Below are positions 1-4,668 of a DNA stretch of 6,383 nucleotides, one piece after another. Each line of letters opens with the position of its first letter. Within the stretch, counting starts at the first letter, position 1. Source of the stretch: CALMNV01 sp035688975 (GTDB lineage: Bacteria > Actinomycetota > Actinomycetes > Actinomycetales > Dermatophilaceae); assembly GCF_035688975.1 (NCBI RefSeq), contig NZ_DASSMH010000107.1:1-6383 (forward strand). The letters run 5' to 3'. The notes beneath the pieces were generated by a model. That model was not told where the DNA came from, searched no databases, and saw only the letters and a program-made list of their open reading frames with translations. A program made the translations under genes and the position numbers.

Positions 1-577
1 AGATGCCCCACACGGCCGCCGTCTCGGCCATGTGCTCCCCCATCGACAGGCCGGTGCGCGGCTCGACGTTCTCCGGGAAGGCGGGTAGCAGGTGCGCCGG
101 TCGCAGCCGGGTGAGGGCCTTGATCCGCATGCTGGCACCGCGGGCCCGGTTCGCGGCGAGGAGGGCGGTGCGCAGGCCCTCACTGACCGCGACCGGGGCG
201 TCGCTGGCCGTGTCGGCGCCGCCCGCGATGCCCGCGTCGATCTGGCCGAGCGCGATCTTGTTGCCCACGAGCACCGCGGCCTCGAGCCCGGTGCCGCACG
301 CCTGCTGCACGTCGTATGCCGGGGTGCTGGGGTCGAGCCGGGTGCTGAGGACGGTCTCCCGCGTGAGGTTGAAGTCGCGGCTGTGCTTCAGCACCGCCCC
401 GGCCACGACCTCTCCCAGCCGCTCGCCGGCGAGGCCGTGCCGCGCGACGAGCCCGTCCACGGCGGCCGTGAGCAGGTCCTGGTTCGATGCCTCGGCGTAG
501 GCACCGTGGGCCCGGGCGAACGGAGTGCGGTTGCCACCGAGGATCGCGACACGGCGTGGGGTGGACGGTCGGGCCAT
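1..577 (-). CDS. Acetyl-CoA C-acyltransferase (FadI/FadA2-like thiolase), 3' part cut by the left edge
   Basis: Thiolases cleave 3-ketoacyl-CoA with CoA in beta-oxidation, or condense acyl-CoAs in reverse. The first 192 codons are visible. The N-terminus has the thiolase opening with GGNRTPFAR at residues 14-22. The nucleophilic cysteine lies in QQACGTGLEA (Cys94), and GIAGGADTASDAP follows at 116-128. The stretch IKALTRLRPAHLLP (152-165) followed by TGLSMGEHMAE (176-186) resembles the trifunctional-type FadI thiolases and mycobacterial FadA2 more than the short PhaA/AtoB type. The C-terminal catalytic His and Cys lie outside the window. The ATG start is well supported: AGGAGG sits at 582-587, 4 nt upstream. 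The upstream neighbour on the same strand is bldC, 234 bp away, so the gene probably has its own promoter. The family is firm; chain-length preference and direction of the reaction are not readable. Confidence 0.93.
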   Translation of the reverse strand, partial: MARPSTPRRVAILGGNRTPFARAHGAYAEASNQDLLTAAVDGLVARHGLAGERLGEVVAGAVLKHSRDFNLTRETVLSTRLDPSTPAYDVQQACGTGLEAAVLVGNKIALGQIDAGIAGGADTASDAPVAVSEGLRTALLAANRARGASMRIKALTRLRPAHLLPAFPENVEPRTGLSMGEHMAETAAVWGI

Positions 578-596
578 GGTTCCTCCTGCGAGGGGG

Positions 597-612
597 CGTT
601 CCGGCCGGAACG
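597..612. promoter_or_regulatory. Perfect 16-bp palindrome in the thiolase leader (candidate operator)
   Basis: CGTTCCGGCCGGAACG is an uninterrupted palindrome (8+8). It lies 10 bp upstream of the AGGAGG ribosome binding site (582-587). A TATCGT hexamer (627-632, minus strand) could be the -10 element. If so, the palindrome would lie just downstream of the transcription start, where a repressor would block elongation or initiation. Its form suits a dimeric repressor such as a TetR-family regulator of fatty-acid genes. That assignment is inference; no regulator gene is in the window. Confidence 0.45.
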
Positions 613-626
613 GCCGACGCCGGACC

Positions 627-632
627 ACGATA
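627..632 (-). promoter_or_regulatory. Possible -10 element of the thiolase promoter
   Basis: TATCGT on the minus strand fits the actinobacterial TANNNT -10 pattern. It would give a leader of roughly 43 nt before the thiolase ATG. No TTGACA-like -35 is visible at 16-18 bp spacing; the region there is a G-run. The call therefore rests on the -10 alone. Confidence 0.3.
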
Positions 633-660
633 GTGGGCCGCCCGCACCGGCCCCCTTCTC

Positions 661-739
661 GTCGAGTGGCCACTTCGGTGCAGGGGGCGCGAGCAAAACT
701 GGCCACTCGACCCGGGGGGGCAAAACTGGCCACTCGACC
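661..739. repeat. Cluster of two direct repeats and one inverted copy (TGGCCACTCGAC core)
   Basis: The 20-mer gcaaaactggccactcgacc occurs at 693-712 and again at 720-739, identical, with a 27-bp period. A diverged copy in the opposite orientation starts at 661. Its first 12 bases, gtcgagtggcca (661-672), are the exact reverse complement of the core at 700-711 and at 727-738. Transcribed from either strand, the inverted copy can form a 12-bp stem with either direct copy (loops of 27 or 54 nt), so the two folds exclude each other. The AAAA runs are unusual in this GC-rich setting. The cluster lies between bldC and the thiolase, both read leftward. It could be a dispersed intergenic repeat, a terminator-like structure downstream of bldC, or a protein-binding array. 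I recognise no named element. Confidence 0.7.
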
Positions 740-811
740 GGGAGGGGTGGGCAGGCGCAGGGTCGCACGGGAGCGCCGGGAACAGCCCCGGCGACCGACT
801 CAGGCGAGGCC

Positions 812-1057
812 TCAGCCCGCGGCTGCCGCCACGTCCGGCGCGACACTCGCCACGGCGACCAGCGGCGCGGCGGAAGCGCCCATGAGCCCGAGGATCTCGG
901 CCTCGTGGTAGCGGCGGTGACCACCTAGGGTCCGCACCGCGGTGAGCCGCCCGGCCTTGGCCCAACGGGTGACCGTCTTGGGGTCGACGCGGAAGAGAGC
1001 CGCGACCTCGGCAGGCGTCAGGAGCCTGTCGTCCGTGGTGAAGTGCGTCGTTGTCAT
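812..1057 (-). CDS. bldC: BldC-like MerR-family DNA-binding protein
   Basis: This 81-residue protein is a small regulator with a single MerR-type winged helix-turn-helix. LLTPAEVAALFRVDPKTVTR (12-31), followed by WAKAGRLTAVRTLGGHRRYH (32-51), is almost the signature of Streptomyces BldC. BldC acts there as a developmental regulator that binds DNA cooperatively as head-to-tail oligomers. There is no effector-binding domain. Residues 58-81 form a tail rich in Ala and Val with almost no charge, longer than in the roughly 68-residue Streptomyces protein. The ATG at 1055-1057 is chosen because homology begins just after it; a G-run at 1064-1069 (6 nt spacing) is the only ribosome-binding candidate. 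Upstream in-frame sequence has no protein-like conservation that I can see. The gene appears monocistronic. Family identity is strong, orthology to bldC likely, targets unknown. Confidence 0.9.
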   Translation of the reverse strand: MTTTHFTTDDRLLTPAEVAALFRVDPKTVTRWAKAGRLTAVRTLGGHRRYHEAEILGLMGASAAPLVAVASVAPDVAAAAG

Positions 1058-1218
1058 GCCCGGCCCCCCGGTCCTAGCCGCATTGCTCGGATGTCCGTTC
1101 GCGCAGGAACGCGATGAGTATCCAGAGTAGACGGCTTGGGCGCAGGGGGGAAGAAGGTGGCAAGCGCGGCCTTTGGCCGTGTCGCGGCTATTGTCCCGCG
1201 CGGGTATCGGATGCGGGG
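1058..1218. promoter_or_regulatory. Upstream region of bldC, with downstream end of the flavin reductase gene
   Basis: This 161-bp spacer should hold the bldC promoter on the minus strand. TACTCT (1124-1129) is the best -10 candidate; the -35 position is only TTCCCC-like. An inverted repeat CGTTC-N6-GAACG (1096-1111) lies in the predicted leader. Nearer the flavin reductase end are two hairpin-forming motifs: CGGCC-TTT-GGCCG (1167-1179) and the palindrome CCCGCGCGGG (1195-1204). Either could help end transcription of the flavin reductase gene, but neither has a U-tract. All are weak calls. Confidence 0.3.
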
Positions 1219-1782
1219 TCAGCGCGGGGGCCGCTGGTATCGGCCCCGACGGTGGACCAGCGGCGCCTCCTCCTGACCGATGACGACGTGCTCGATGACC
1301 CCCTCGACGAGCACCGACCAACCGACGGGCCGACCCACGGCGCGGGCCGATCCGCCGGCGTCCGCCCTGGGGCCCGTTCCGGGCCGGTCGAGGCGCACGC
1401 CGGCCCAGGCGCCGGCCCCGACCAGTCTCGGCCCCCAGTCGGTCTGCTCCCACTGCGCCATGCGGAACGGCCCTCCGGGCGCGGGAAAGAGGCCGGCGAA
1501 GGCCTCGGCGAGGTCACGGTGGCGCCACTCGAGCAGCTGCAGGACGGCGCTGCCGGTCTCGTCCAGACCCTCGAGCAGGTCCGCGTCGGGGTGCACGAGG
1601 GCGAGCACCCGGGCGGGGTCGCCGTCGGCCACGAGATAGGACGAGACCGTCAGCCCCACGCGCTGTGGCCCGGCGCCGGCGGTCCACAGCGAGACGGTCG
1701 CGCCGACCCGTCCGCGGAGCCGACGGACGGGGTTTCGCTCCCCCTCGGGGGTGGCGAACGGATGCTCGGACGAGATCGTCAT
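1219..1782 (-). CDS. Flavin reductase-like domain protein (FMN-binding split barrel)
   Basis: This 187-residue protein belongs to the flavin reductase-like family (PF01613 type), whose members bind FMN and often supply reduced flavin to a partner oxygenase. After a short N-terminus, the signature starts at RNPVRRLRGRVGATVSLWTA (16-35). Then come VGLTVSSYLVADGDPARVLA (42-61, the phosphate-binding strand-loop region), HRDLAEAFAG (88-97) and PAPGGPF (100-106). WSVLVEGVIEHV (155-166) and PLVHRRGRYQ (174-183) close the domain. No signal peptide or membrane segment is visible, so it is cytosolic. Its ATG overlaps the MOSC stop codon (ATGA), which implies translational coupling and shared transcription. 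The OYE gene further upstream may belong to the same transcript. NADH versus NADPH use, and whether it truly reduces free flavin, cannot be told; some members are simple flavin-binding proteins. Confidence 0.87.
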   Translation of the reverse strand: MTISSEHPFATPEGERNPVRRLRGRVGATVSLWTAGAGPQRVGLTVSSYLVADGDPARVLALVHPDADLLEGLDETGSAVLQLLEWRHRDLAEAFAGLFPAPGGPFRMAQWEQTDWGPRLVGAGAWAGVRLDRPGTGPRADAGGSARAVGRPVGWSVLVEGVIEHVVIGQEEAPLVHRRGRYQRPPR

Positions 1783-2135
1783 CGGCCGCCGACGAGCAGG
1801 GCGTCTCCCACCCGCACGTCGCCGGGCTCCACGACGTCGGCGTAGACCCCCGGGCACTGCGCCGGCTTGCGGGTCACCTCGAGGAGGCACTCCCCCAACC
1901 GCACGGTGCGGCCCACGAGGCCCCCCAGGACCTCCGGGTCGATGTTGAGCACGACGTTGGCCCGGGGATGCGTGGCGACGTACTCCTCGGCCGACACGAG
2001 GTGCACCGCGTGCTTCTTGGACCGGTTGCCCTCCGGGCCGGTCGGGGTGATCGCGACGGACTCCAGCTCCTGCCCGGGGGCCCCTGACTCCTGGTAGATC
2101 AGCAGCGCGGTGACGGCGGCGTCCATGCGCACCAC
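1779..2135 (-). CDS. Short MOSC-domain protein
   Basis: MOSC domains are the C-terminal domain type of molybdenum cofactor sulfurases. Stand-alone versions are thought to carry sulfur on a conserved cysteine or act in Moco-linked reduction. This small stand-alone copy is 118 residues from the GTG at 2133-2135. Visible features are an N-terminal strand, TPTGPEGNRSKKHAVHLVSA (31-50), LGGLVGRTVRLG (70-81), then KPAQCPGVYADVV (90-102) with the conserved Cys94 and VGDALLV at the end. GTG is preferred because GGAG (2143-2146) sits 7 nt upstream of it; the ATG at 2126 would be 16 nt from that site and would drop three residues. The 3' end overlaps the flavin reductase start by 4 bp. At this length it has only the MOSC core and lacks the N-terminal beta-barrel domain of mARC-like proteins, so any redox partner must be separate. 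The substrate is unknown. Confidence 0.85.
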   Translation of the reverse strand: MVRMDAAVTALLIYQESGAPGQELESVAITPTGPEGNRSKKHAVHLVSAEEYVATHPRANVVLNIDPEVLGGLVGRTVRLGECLLEVTRKPAQCPGVYADVVEPGDVRVGDALLVGGR

Positions 2136-2195
2136 GGTAGTGCTCCGCCGTCCGGATCGCCCGCACGGGCCGGCCCGGTGGCCGGGTGCCTTGGG
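2136..2195. other. GC-rich spacer with hairpin potential between the OYE and MOSC genes
   Basis: The 60-bp gap holds CCCGG-TGG-CCGGG (2174-2186) and the overlapping palindrome CGGGCCGGCCCG (2166-2177). Either could fold in the minus-strand transcript just after the OYE stop. Neither is followed by a U-tract. This could be a weak terminator, an mRNA stability element, or simply GC-rich spacer, and it leaves open whether the OYE gene and the MOSC/flavin reductase pair share one mRNA. Confidence 0.25.
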
Positions 2196-3296
2196 TCAGT
2201 AGGCGCGCAGGTACTGCCCCGGCACGTAGTCCAGCTCGACGCCGAGCTCCCCCGCCATGCGCAGCGCCACGTGCGGGTCGCGCAGCGCGGCCCGGGCGAC
2301 CATCACGGCATCCGCCTTGCCGGTGCGGATGACCGCATCCGCCTGGGCAGCCTCGGTGATGAGGCCGACTGTGCTCACGCGCACCCCCGCGGTGCGGCGC
2401 ACGTGCGCCGCGAAAGGCACCTGGTAGCCCGGGCCGACGGGGATGTCCGGCGCAGGGAGGATGCCACCGGTGGAGACGTCGAGGAAGTCGGCCCCGGCCT
2501 GCGCGACCCACCCCGCCACCGTGGCGCACTGCTCCTGCTCCCACGCACGGTCGGCCAGCTCGGGCGGCGCCCAGTCGGTGCCGGACAGGCGCACGAACAC
2601 CGCCCGGTCCCCCGCCGCCCGCCGCACCGCGTCGACGACGCGCAGCAGCAGACGCGCCCGGTTCTCCAGGGTGCCGCCGTAGTCGTCGGTCCGGGTGTTG
2701 GCGAGTCCGGAGAGGAACTGGTGCATCAGGTAGCCGTGCGCGGCGTGGATCTCGATCACCTCGAACCCGGCCTGCACCGCCCGCTCGGCCGCCGCGCCGA
2801 AGTCCGCCACGACCCGCTCGATCCCGCGCTCGTCGAGGGCCGTGGGCACGGCATACCGGCCGAAGGCGACCGGTGACGGTGCCACCGCCTCCCATCCGCC
2901 GGCGTCGGCCGGGACGGTGCCCCGCCTGTCCATCCCCCACGGGGCGTAGGTCGAAGCCTTGCGACCGGCGTGCGCCAGCTGTATGCCGGGCACGGCGCCG
3001 TGGCTGCGCACGAAGGCGGCCACCCGCGACCACGCGCTCGCCTGCTCGTCGGTCCAGATGCCGGTGTCGCGCGCCGAGATCCGCCCTTCGGGGCTCACCG
3101 CGGTCGCCTCGGTGAAGACGACGCCCGCACCGCCGATGGCGAACTGGCCGAGGTGCACGAAGTGCCAGTCCGTCGGTATGCCGTCCTCGGCGAAGACGGA
3201 GTACTGGCACATGGGCGAGATCCACAGCCGGTTCCGCGCGGTGACGGAGCCCGCGTCCTCGGCACGAAGGGGCACGCGGTCGAACAGGCTGGTCAC
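2196..3296 (-). CDS. Old Yellow Enzyme family NAD(P)H:flavin oxidoreductase (YqjM/XenA-like class)
   Basis: This is a 366-residue FMN-dependent TIM-barrel ene-reductase, which reduces activated C=C bonds or xenobiotics such as nitro compounds with NAD(P)H. SPMCQYS (27-33) holds the Cys30 and Tyr32 that tune the flavin in thermophilic-like OYEs. DWHFVHLGQFAIGGAG (43-58) and IQLAHAGRKAS (105-115) follow. The substrate-binding pair His184/His187 and Tyr189 lie in EIHAAHGYL (182-190), followed by RTDDYGGTLENR (202-213). FVRLSGTDW (234-242), DVSTGG (273-278) and VMVARAALRDPH (331-342, the FMN phosphate site) complete the barrel. The length is full. The insert around 116-140 (PWGMDRRG...GGWEAVAPS) resembles XenA more than YqjM. 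The GTG start at 3294-3296 is supported by AAGGAG at 3304-3309, 7 nt away. It is followed by the MOSC and flavin reductase genes on the same strand and is divergent from vapBC. The physiological substrate is unknown. Confidence 0.95.
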   Translation of the reverse strand: MTSLFDRVPLRAEDAGSVTARNRLWISPMCQYSVFAEDGIPTDWHFVHLGQFAIGGAGVVFTEATAVSPEGRISARDTGIWTDEQASAWSRVAAFVRSHGAVPGIQLAHAGRKASTYAPWGMDRRGTVPADAGGWEAVAPSPVAFGRYAVPTALDERGIERVVADFGAAAERAVQAGFEVIEIHAAHGYLMHQFLSGLANTRTDDYGGTLENRARLLLRVVDAVRRAAGDRAVFVRLSGTDWAPPELADRAWEQEQCATVAGWVAQAGADFLDVSTGGILPAPDIPVGPGYQVPFAAHVRRTAGVRVSTVGLITEAAQADAVIRTGKADAVMVARAALRDPHVALRMAGELGVELDYVPGQYLRAY

Positions 3297-3355
3297 CTGG
3301 GGTCTCCTTCAGGGTCGGTGGCGGCGCAGACGCACTCCGTCCGCGTGGCACCGTA

Positions 3356-3369
3356 GCGCCGCGCGGCGC
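3356..3369. promoter_or_regulatory. 14-bp palindrome beside a putative OYE promoter
   Basis: GCGCCGCGCGGCGC is perfectly palindromic. It sits directly upstream of TACGGT (3350-3355, minus strand), a TANNNT-like -10 for the OYE gene with a leader of about 47 nt. A factor bound here would occupy the -35/-10 spacer. The sequence consists only of G and C, so a chance palindrome is quite possible in this genome, and no clear -35 is seen. Confidence 0.25.
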
Positions 3370-3412
3370 CGGACCCTCCGCGGACCCGCCGGACGCGCGT
3401 GGGGAGTGCGGG

Positions 3413-3429
3413 GTGCTACCGTGTAGCAC
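3413..3429. promoter_or_regulatory. vapBC operator/promoter: perfect 7-3-7 inverted repeat
   Basis: GTGCTAC-CGT-GTAGCAC is a perfect inverted repeat ending on the base before the vapB ATG. TACCGT (3417-3422), inside it, fits a TANNNT -10 that would start transcription at or next to the A of the ATG. No Shine-Dalgarno sequence is present, so the vapB mRNA is probably leaderless. Type II antitoxins, usually in complex with toxin, bind such repeats over their own promoter. The placement here would let VapB or VapBC cover the -10 directly. Confidence 0.75.
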
Positions 3430-3696
3430 ATGGAGCGGATCGGGGTGCGGGAGCTGCGTCAACATGCCAGTCGTTACCTCGAGCGCGTCCGTCGGGGCGA
3501 GTCACTGGAGGTCACGGATCGGGGGCAACCGGTGGCCCGGCTGGTGCCGGTGCGGACAGATCTCTGGGCCGCGTTGGTCAGCAGTGGCCGGGTCCGTCCG
3601 GCCCAGGGTGGCGAGGACGTTGCGGCCGAGGCGCCGGGGAGCTACGGCGTGGAGGCCACTGCTGCCCTCGCGGCACTGCGCCTCGATGAGCGGTGA
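3430..3696 (+). CDS. vapB: VapB-like antitoxin, Phd/YefM family
   Basis: This 88-residue antitoxin of a type II toxin-antitoxin pair would bind and neutralise the VapC RNase and repress the operon. The N-terminal Phd/YefM DNA-binding fold is clear: MERIGVRELRQHASRYLERV (1-20), then RRGESLEVTDRGQPVARLVP (21-40). The second half (41-88) is poorly conserved, Ala-rich and acidic around GEDVAAEAPG (61-70), as expected for the flexible toxin-binding tail. The ATG at 3430 directly follows the inverted-repeat operator and has no ribosome binding site, in keeping with a leaderless message. Its TGA overlaps the vapC GTG by 4 bp (GTGA), the usual coupling that keeps antitoxin ahead of toxin. It is divergent from the OYE gene, with a 133-bp spacer. 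Confidence 0.92.
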   Translation: MERIGVRELRQHASRYLERVRRGESLEVTDRGQPVARLVPVRTDLWAALVSSGRVRPAQGGEDVAAEAPGSYGVEATAALAALRLDER

Positions 3697-4091
3697 GGAT
3701 CTACCTCGACTCGTCGGCTCTGGTCAAGCTCGTGGCGCGCGAGCCGGAGTCCGAGGCCCTGCGGGGCTTCCTGCGTCGACACCGGGAAGACGGCAGGGTC
3801 ACGAGCGCTCTGGCCCGGGTCGAGGTCGTGCGCGCGGTACTCGAGGGCGGCCCGCCCGCCGTCGCCCATGCGCGCCGTCAACTCTCTCGCGTGGACCAGG
3901 TCCACGTCGACGACGAGCTCCTCGACTCGGCGGCGCTCCTGAGGTCGGCTGGCCTCCTGCGCTCGCTGGACGCGATCCACATCGCGACGGCCCAGCTGCT
4001 GGGTCCGGACCTGCTCAGCCTCGTCAGCTATGACCACCGGATGCAGGACGCTGCCGCCGGCCTCGGCCTGCCCGTCGACGCCCCGAGCTGA
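3693..4091 (+). CDS. vapC: VapC-like PIN-domain ribonuclease toxin
   Basis: This 132-residue PIN-domain toxin would be a Mg/Mn-dependent endoribonuclease; characterised VapCs cut tRNA or rRNA at specific sites. All four expected acidic residues are present: Asp6 in IYLDSSALVKLV (3-14), Glu44 in ARVEVVRA (41-48), Asp93 in RSLDAIHIATA (90-100) and Asp114 in SYDHRMQ (112-118). The nuclease therefore looks intact. Full length is normal for VapC. The GTG start at 3693 overlaps the vapB stop codon; only a weak purine-rich stretch precedes it, so translation probably depends on vapB. The gene ends 15 bp from the 3' end of the convergent tRNA-Val gene. The target RNA cannot be predicted from sequence; proximity to a tRNA gene says nothing about specificity. 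Confidence 0.94.
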   Translation: MRIYLDSSALVKLVAREPESEALRGFLRRHREDGRVTSALARVEVVRAVLEGGPPAVAHARRQLSRVDQVHVDDELLDSAALLRSAGLLRSLDAIHIATAQLLGPDLLSLVSYDHRMQDAAAGLGLPVDAPS

Positions 4092-4109
4092 GGGGGCAGC
4101 ATCCGGTGG
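4034..4109. repeat. 11-bp inverted repeat linking the vapC 3' end and the tRNA 3' end
   Basis: ccaccggatgc (4034-4044, inside vapC) is the exact reverse complement of gcatccggtgg (4099-4109), which covers the last three bases of the tRNA gene. A shorter nested pair, gctgcc (4050-4055) and ggcagc (4095-4100), and a GCCCC/GGGGC stem around the vapC stop (4080-4097) are also possible. A vapC transcript end structure is conceivable, but there is no U-tract and chance is not excluded. Confidence 0.3.
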
Positions 4110-4180
4110 ACGTGAAGGGACTCGAACCCCTGACCTCTCGCGTGTGAAGCGAGCGCTCTAACCAGCTGAGCTACACGTCC
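4107..4180 (-). tRNA. tRNA-Val (anticodon CAC)
   Basis: A complete 74-nt cloverleaf can be folded by eye. The acceptor stem is GGACGTG/CACGTCC with discriminator A. The D arm is GCTC/GAGC with loop AGCTGGTTA, and the anticodon stem is CTCGC/GCGAG with loop TTCACAC, giving CAC, which reads the valine codon GTG. The T arm is AGGGG-TTCGAGT-CCCTT, with one G-T wobble. The 3' CCA is not fully encoded; the genomic bases after the discriminator are CCG, so CCA would be added after transcription. Confidence 0.97.
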
Positions 4181-4206
4181 GGGCGCCTCCGCGAGGCAAC
4201 GGAGGA

Positions 4207-4236
4207 ACAATAGCCGCTCGCCGCGCCGGGCGGTAA
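4207..4236 (-). promoter_or_regulatory. Putative promoter of tRNA-Val
   Basis: On the minus strand TTACCG (4231-4236) and TATTGT (4207-4212) are separated by 18 bp. Initiation would fall near 4200, leaving a short leader of about 20 nt before the tRNA at 4180. The -10 is good for this genome and the -35 weak. It lies in the spacer after the PGPGW gene stop, so the tRNA need not depend on the pab operon. Confidence 0.4.
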
Positions 4237-4245
4237 TCGCGCCCC

Positions 4246-4668
4246 TCACGAGACGCCGGGCAGGCGCAGCAGGGCATCCTCGGCCCACTGCGGAGCGAAG
4301 GCCGGCACGCCGTGCCAGGCGAGGTAGGCCCAGCACGCCCCCCAGACCACGAGCAGCGTCGCCGCGCCCAGGGCCAGACGGCGCCAGACCGGCTGGGCCA
4401 GCACCCAGGCGTTCCAACGGCCGACCTGCGCGCGAGCGAAGTGGAGCACGCGCTGGGCGAGCTCGAACTCGCTGGCCAGGATGGTCAGACCGAGGAAGAC
4501 GATGAGCCAGCCGGGACCGGGCGCCGGCACGGCGATGAGCCCGAGGACCGTCACGGCTCCACCGACGACCCCGACGAGCACCCGGTAGAGCGCCGCCGTC
4601 GTGCGGTTGCGGCGAAGCCGGGCGCGCCACGCAGGGGCGTCCTGCGCGCGCTGTCCGTGCCGGCTCAC
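4246..4668 (-). CDS. PGPGW-motif transmembrane protein (TIGR02611-like)
   Basis: This 140-residue small membrane protein of unknown function belongs to the actinobacterial PGPGW family. A basic N-terminus (14-29, RARLRRNRTTAALYRV region) leads into a membrane segment at about 28-48. The family motif PGPGW is at 50-54, and a second hydrophobic stretch LIVFLGLTILA follows at 55-65. ASEFELAQRVL (65-75) and an amphipathic region precede a last membrane segment at about 97-118. The basic N-terminus suggests a cytoplasmic N-end. The GTG at 4666-4668 is chosen because it overlaps the pabC stop as GTGA. Another in-frame GTG at 4692 would add eight Arg/Pro-rich residues and give a 28-bp overlap. The tight link to pabC implies co-expression, but I see no functional tie to folate synthesis. 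Confidence 0.85.
   Translation of the reverse strand: MSRHGQRAQDAPAWRARLRRNRTTAALYRVLVGVVGGAVTVLGLIAVPAPGPGWLIVFLGLTILASEFELAQRVLHFARAQVGRWNAWVLAQPVWRRLALGAATLLVVWGACWAYLAWHGVPAFAPQWAEDALLRLPGVS

Noticed and set aside
693..739. Possible CRISPR-like array
   Set aside because: Only two direct copies with a 7-bp gap, an additional inverted copy, no spacers of CRISPR length and no cas genes.
92..928. 278-codon plus-strand open frame opposite the thiolase and running into bldC
   Set aside because: Antisense to a thiolase with a clear active site and across the repeat cluster; no recognisable domain.
1783..3465. Very long minus-strand open frame continuing upstream of the flavin reductase start, which could suggest a large fusion protein
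   Set aside because: Upstream of 1782 it reads out of frame through the MOSC and OYE genes and is Arg/Gly/Pro-rich shadow sequence. Both genes have clear family motifs in their own frames.
4034..4109. Attachment-site (att) pair at the tRNA 3' end
   Set aside because: The two 11-mers are inverted, not direct, only 54 bp apart, and no integrase is nearby, so they cannot flank an integrated element.
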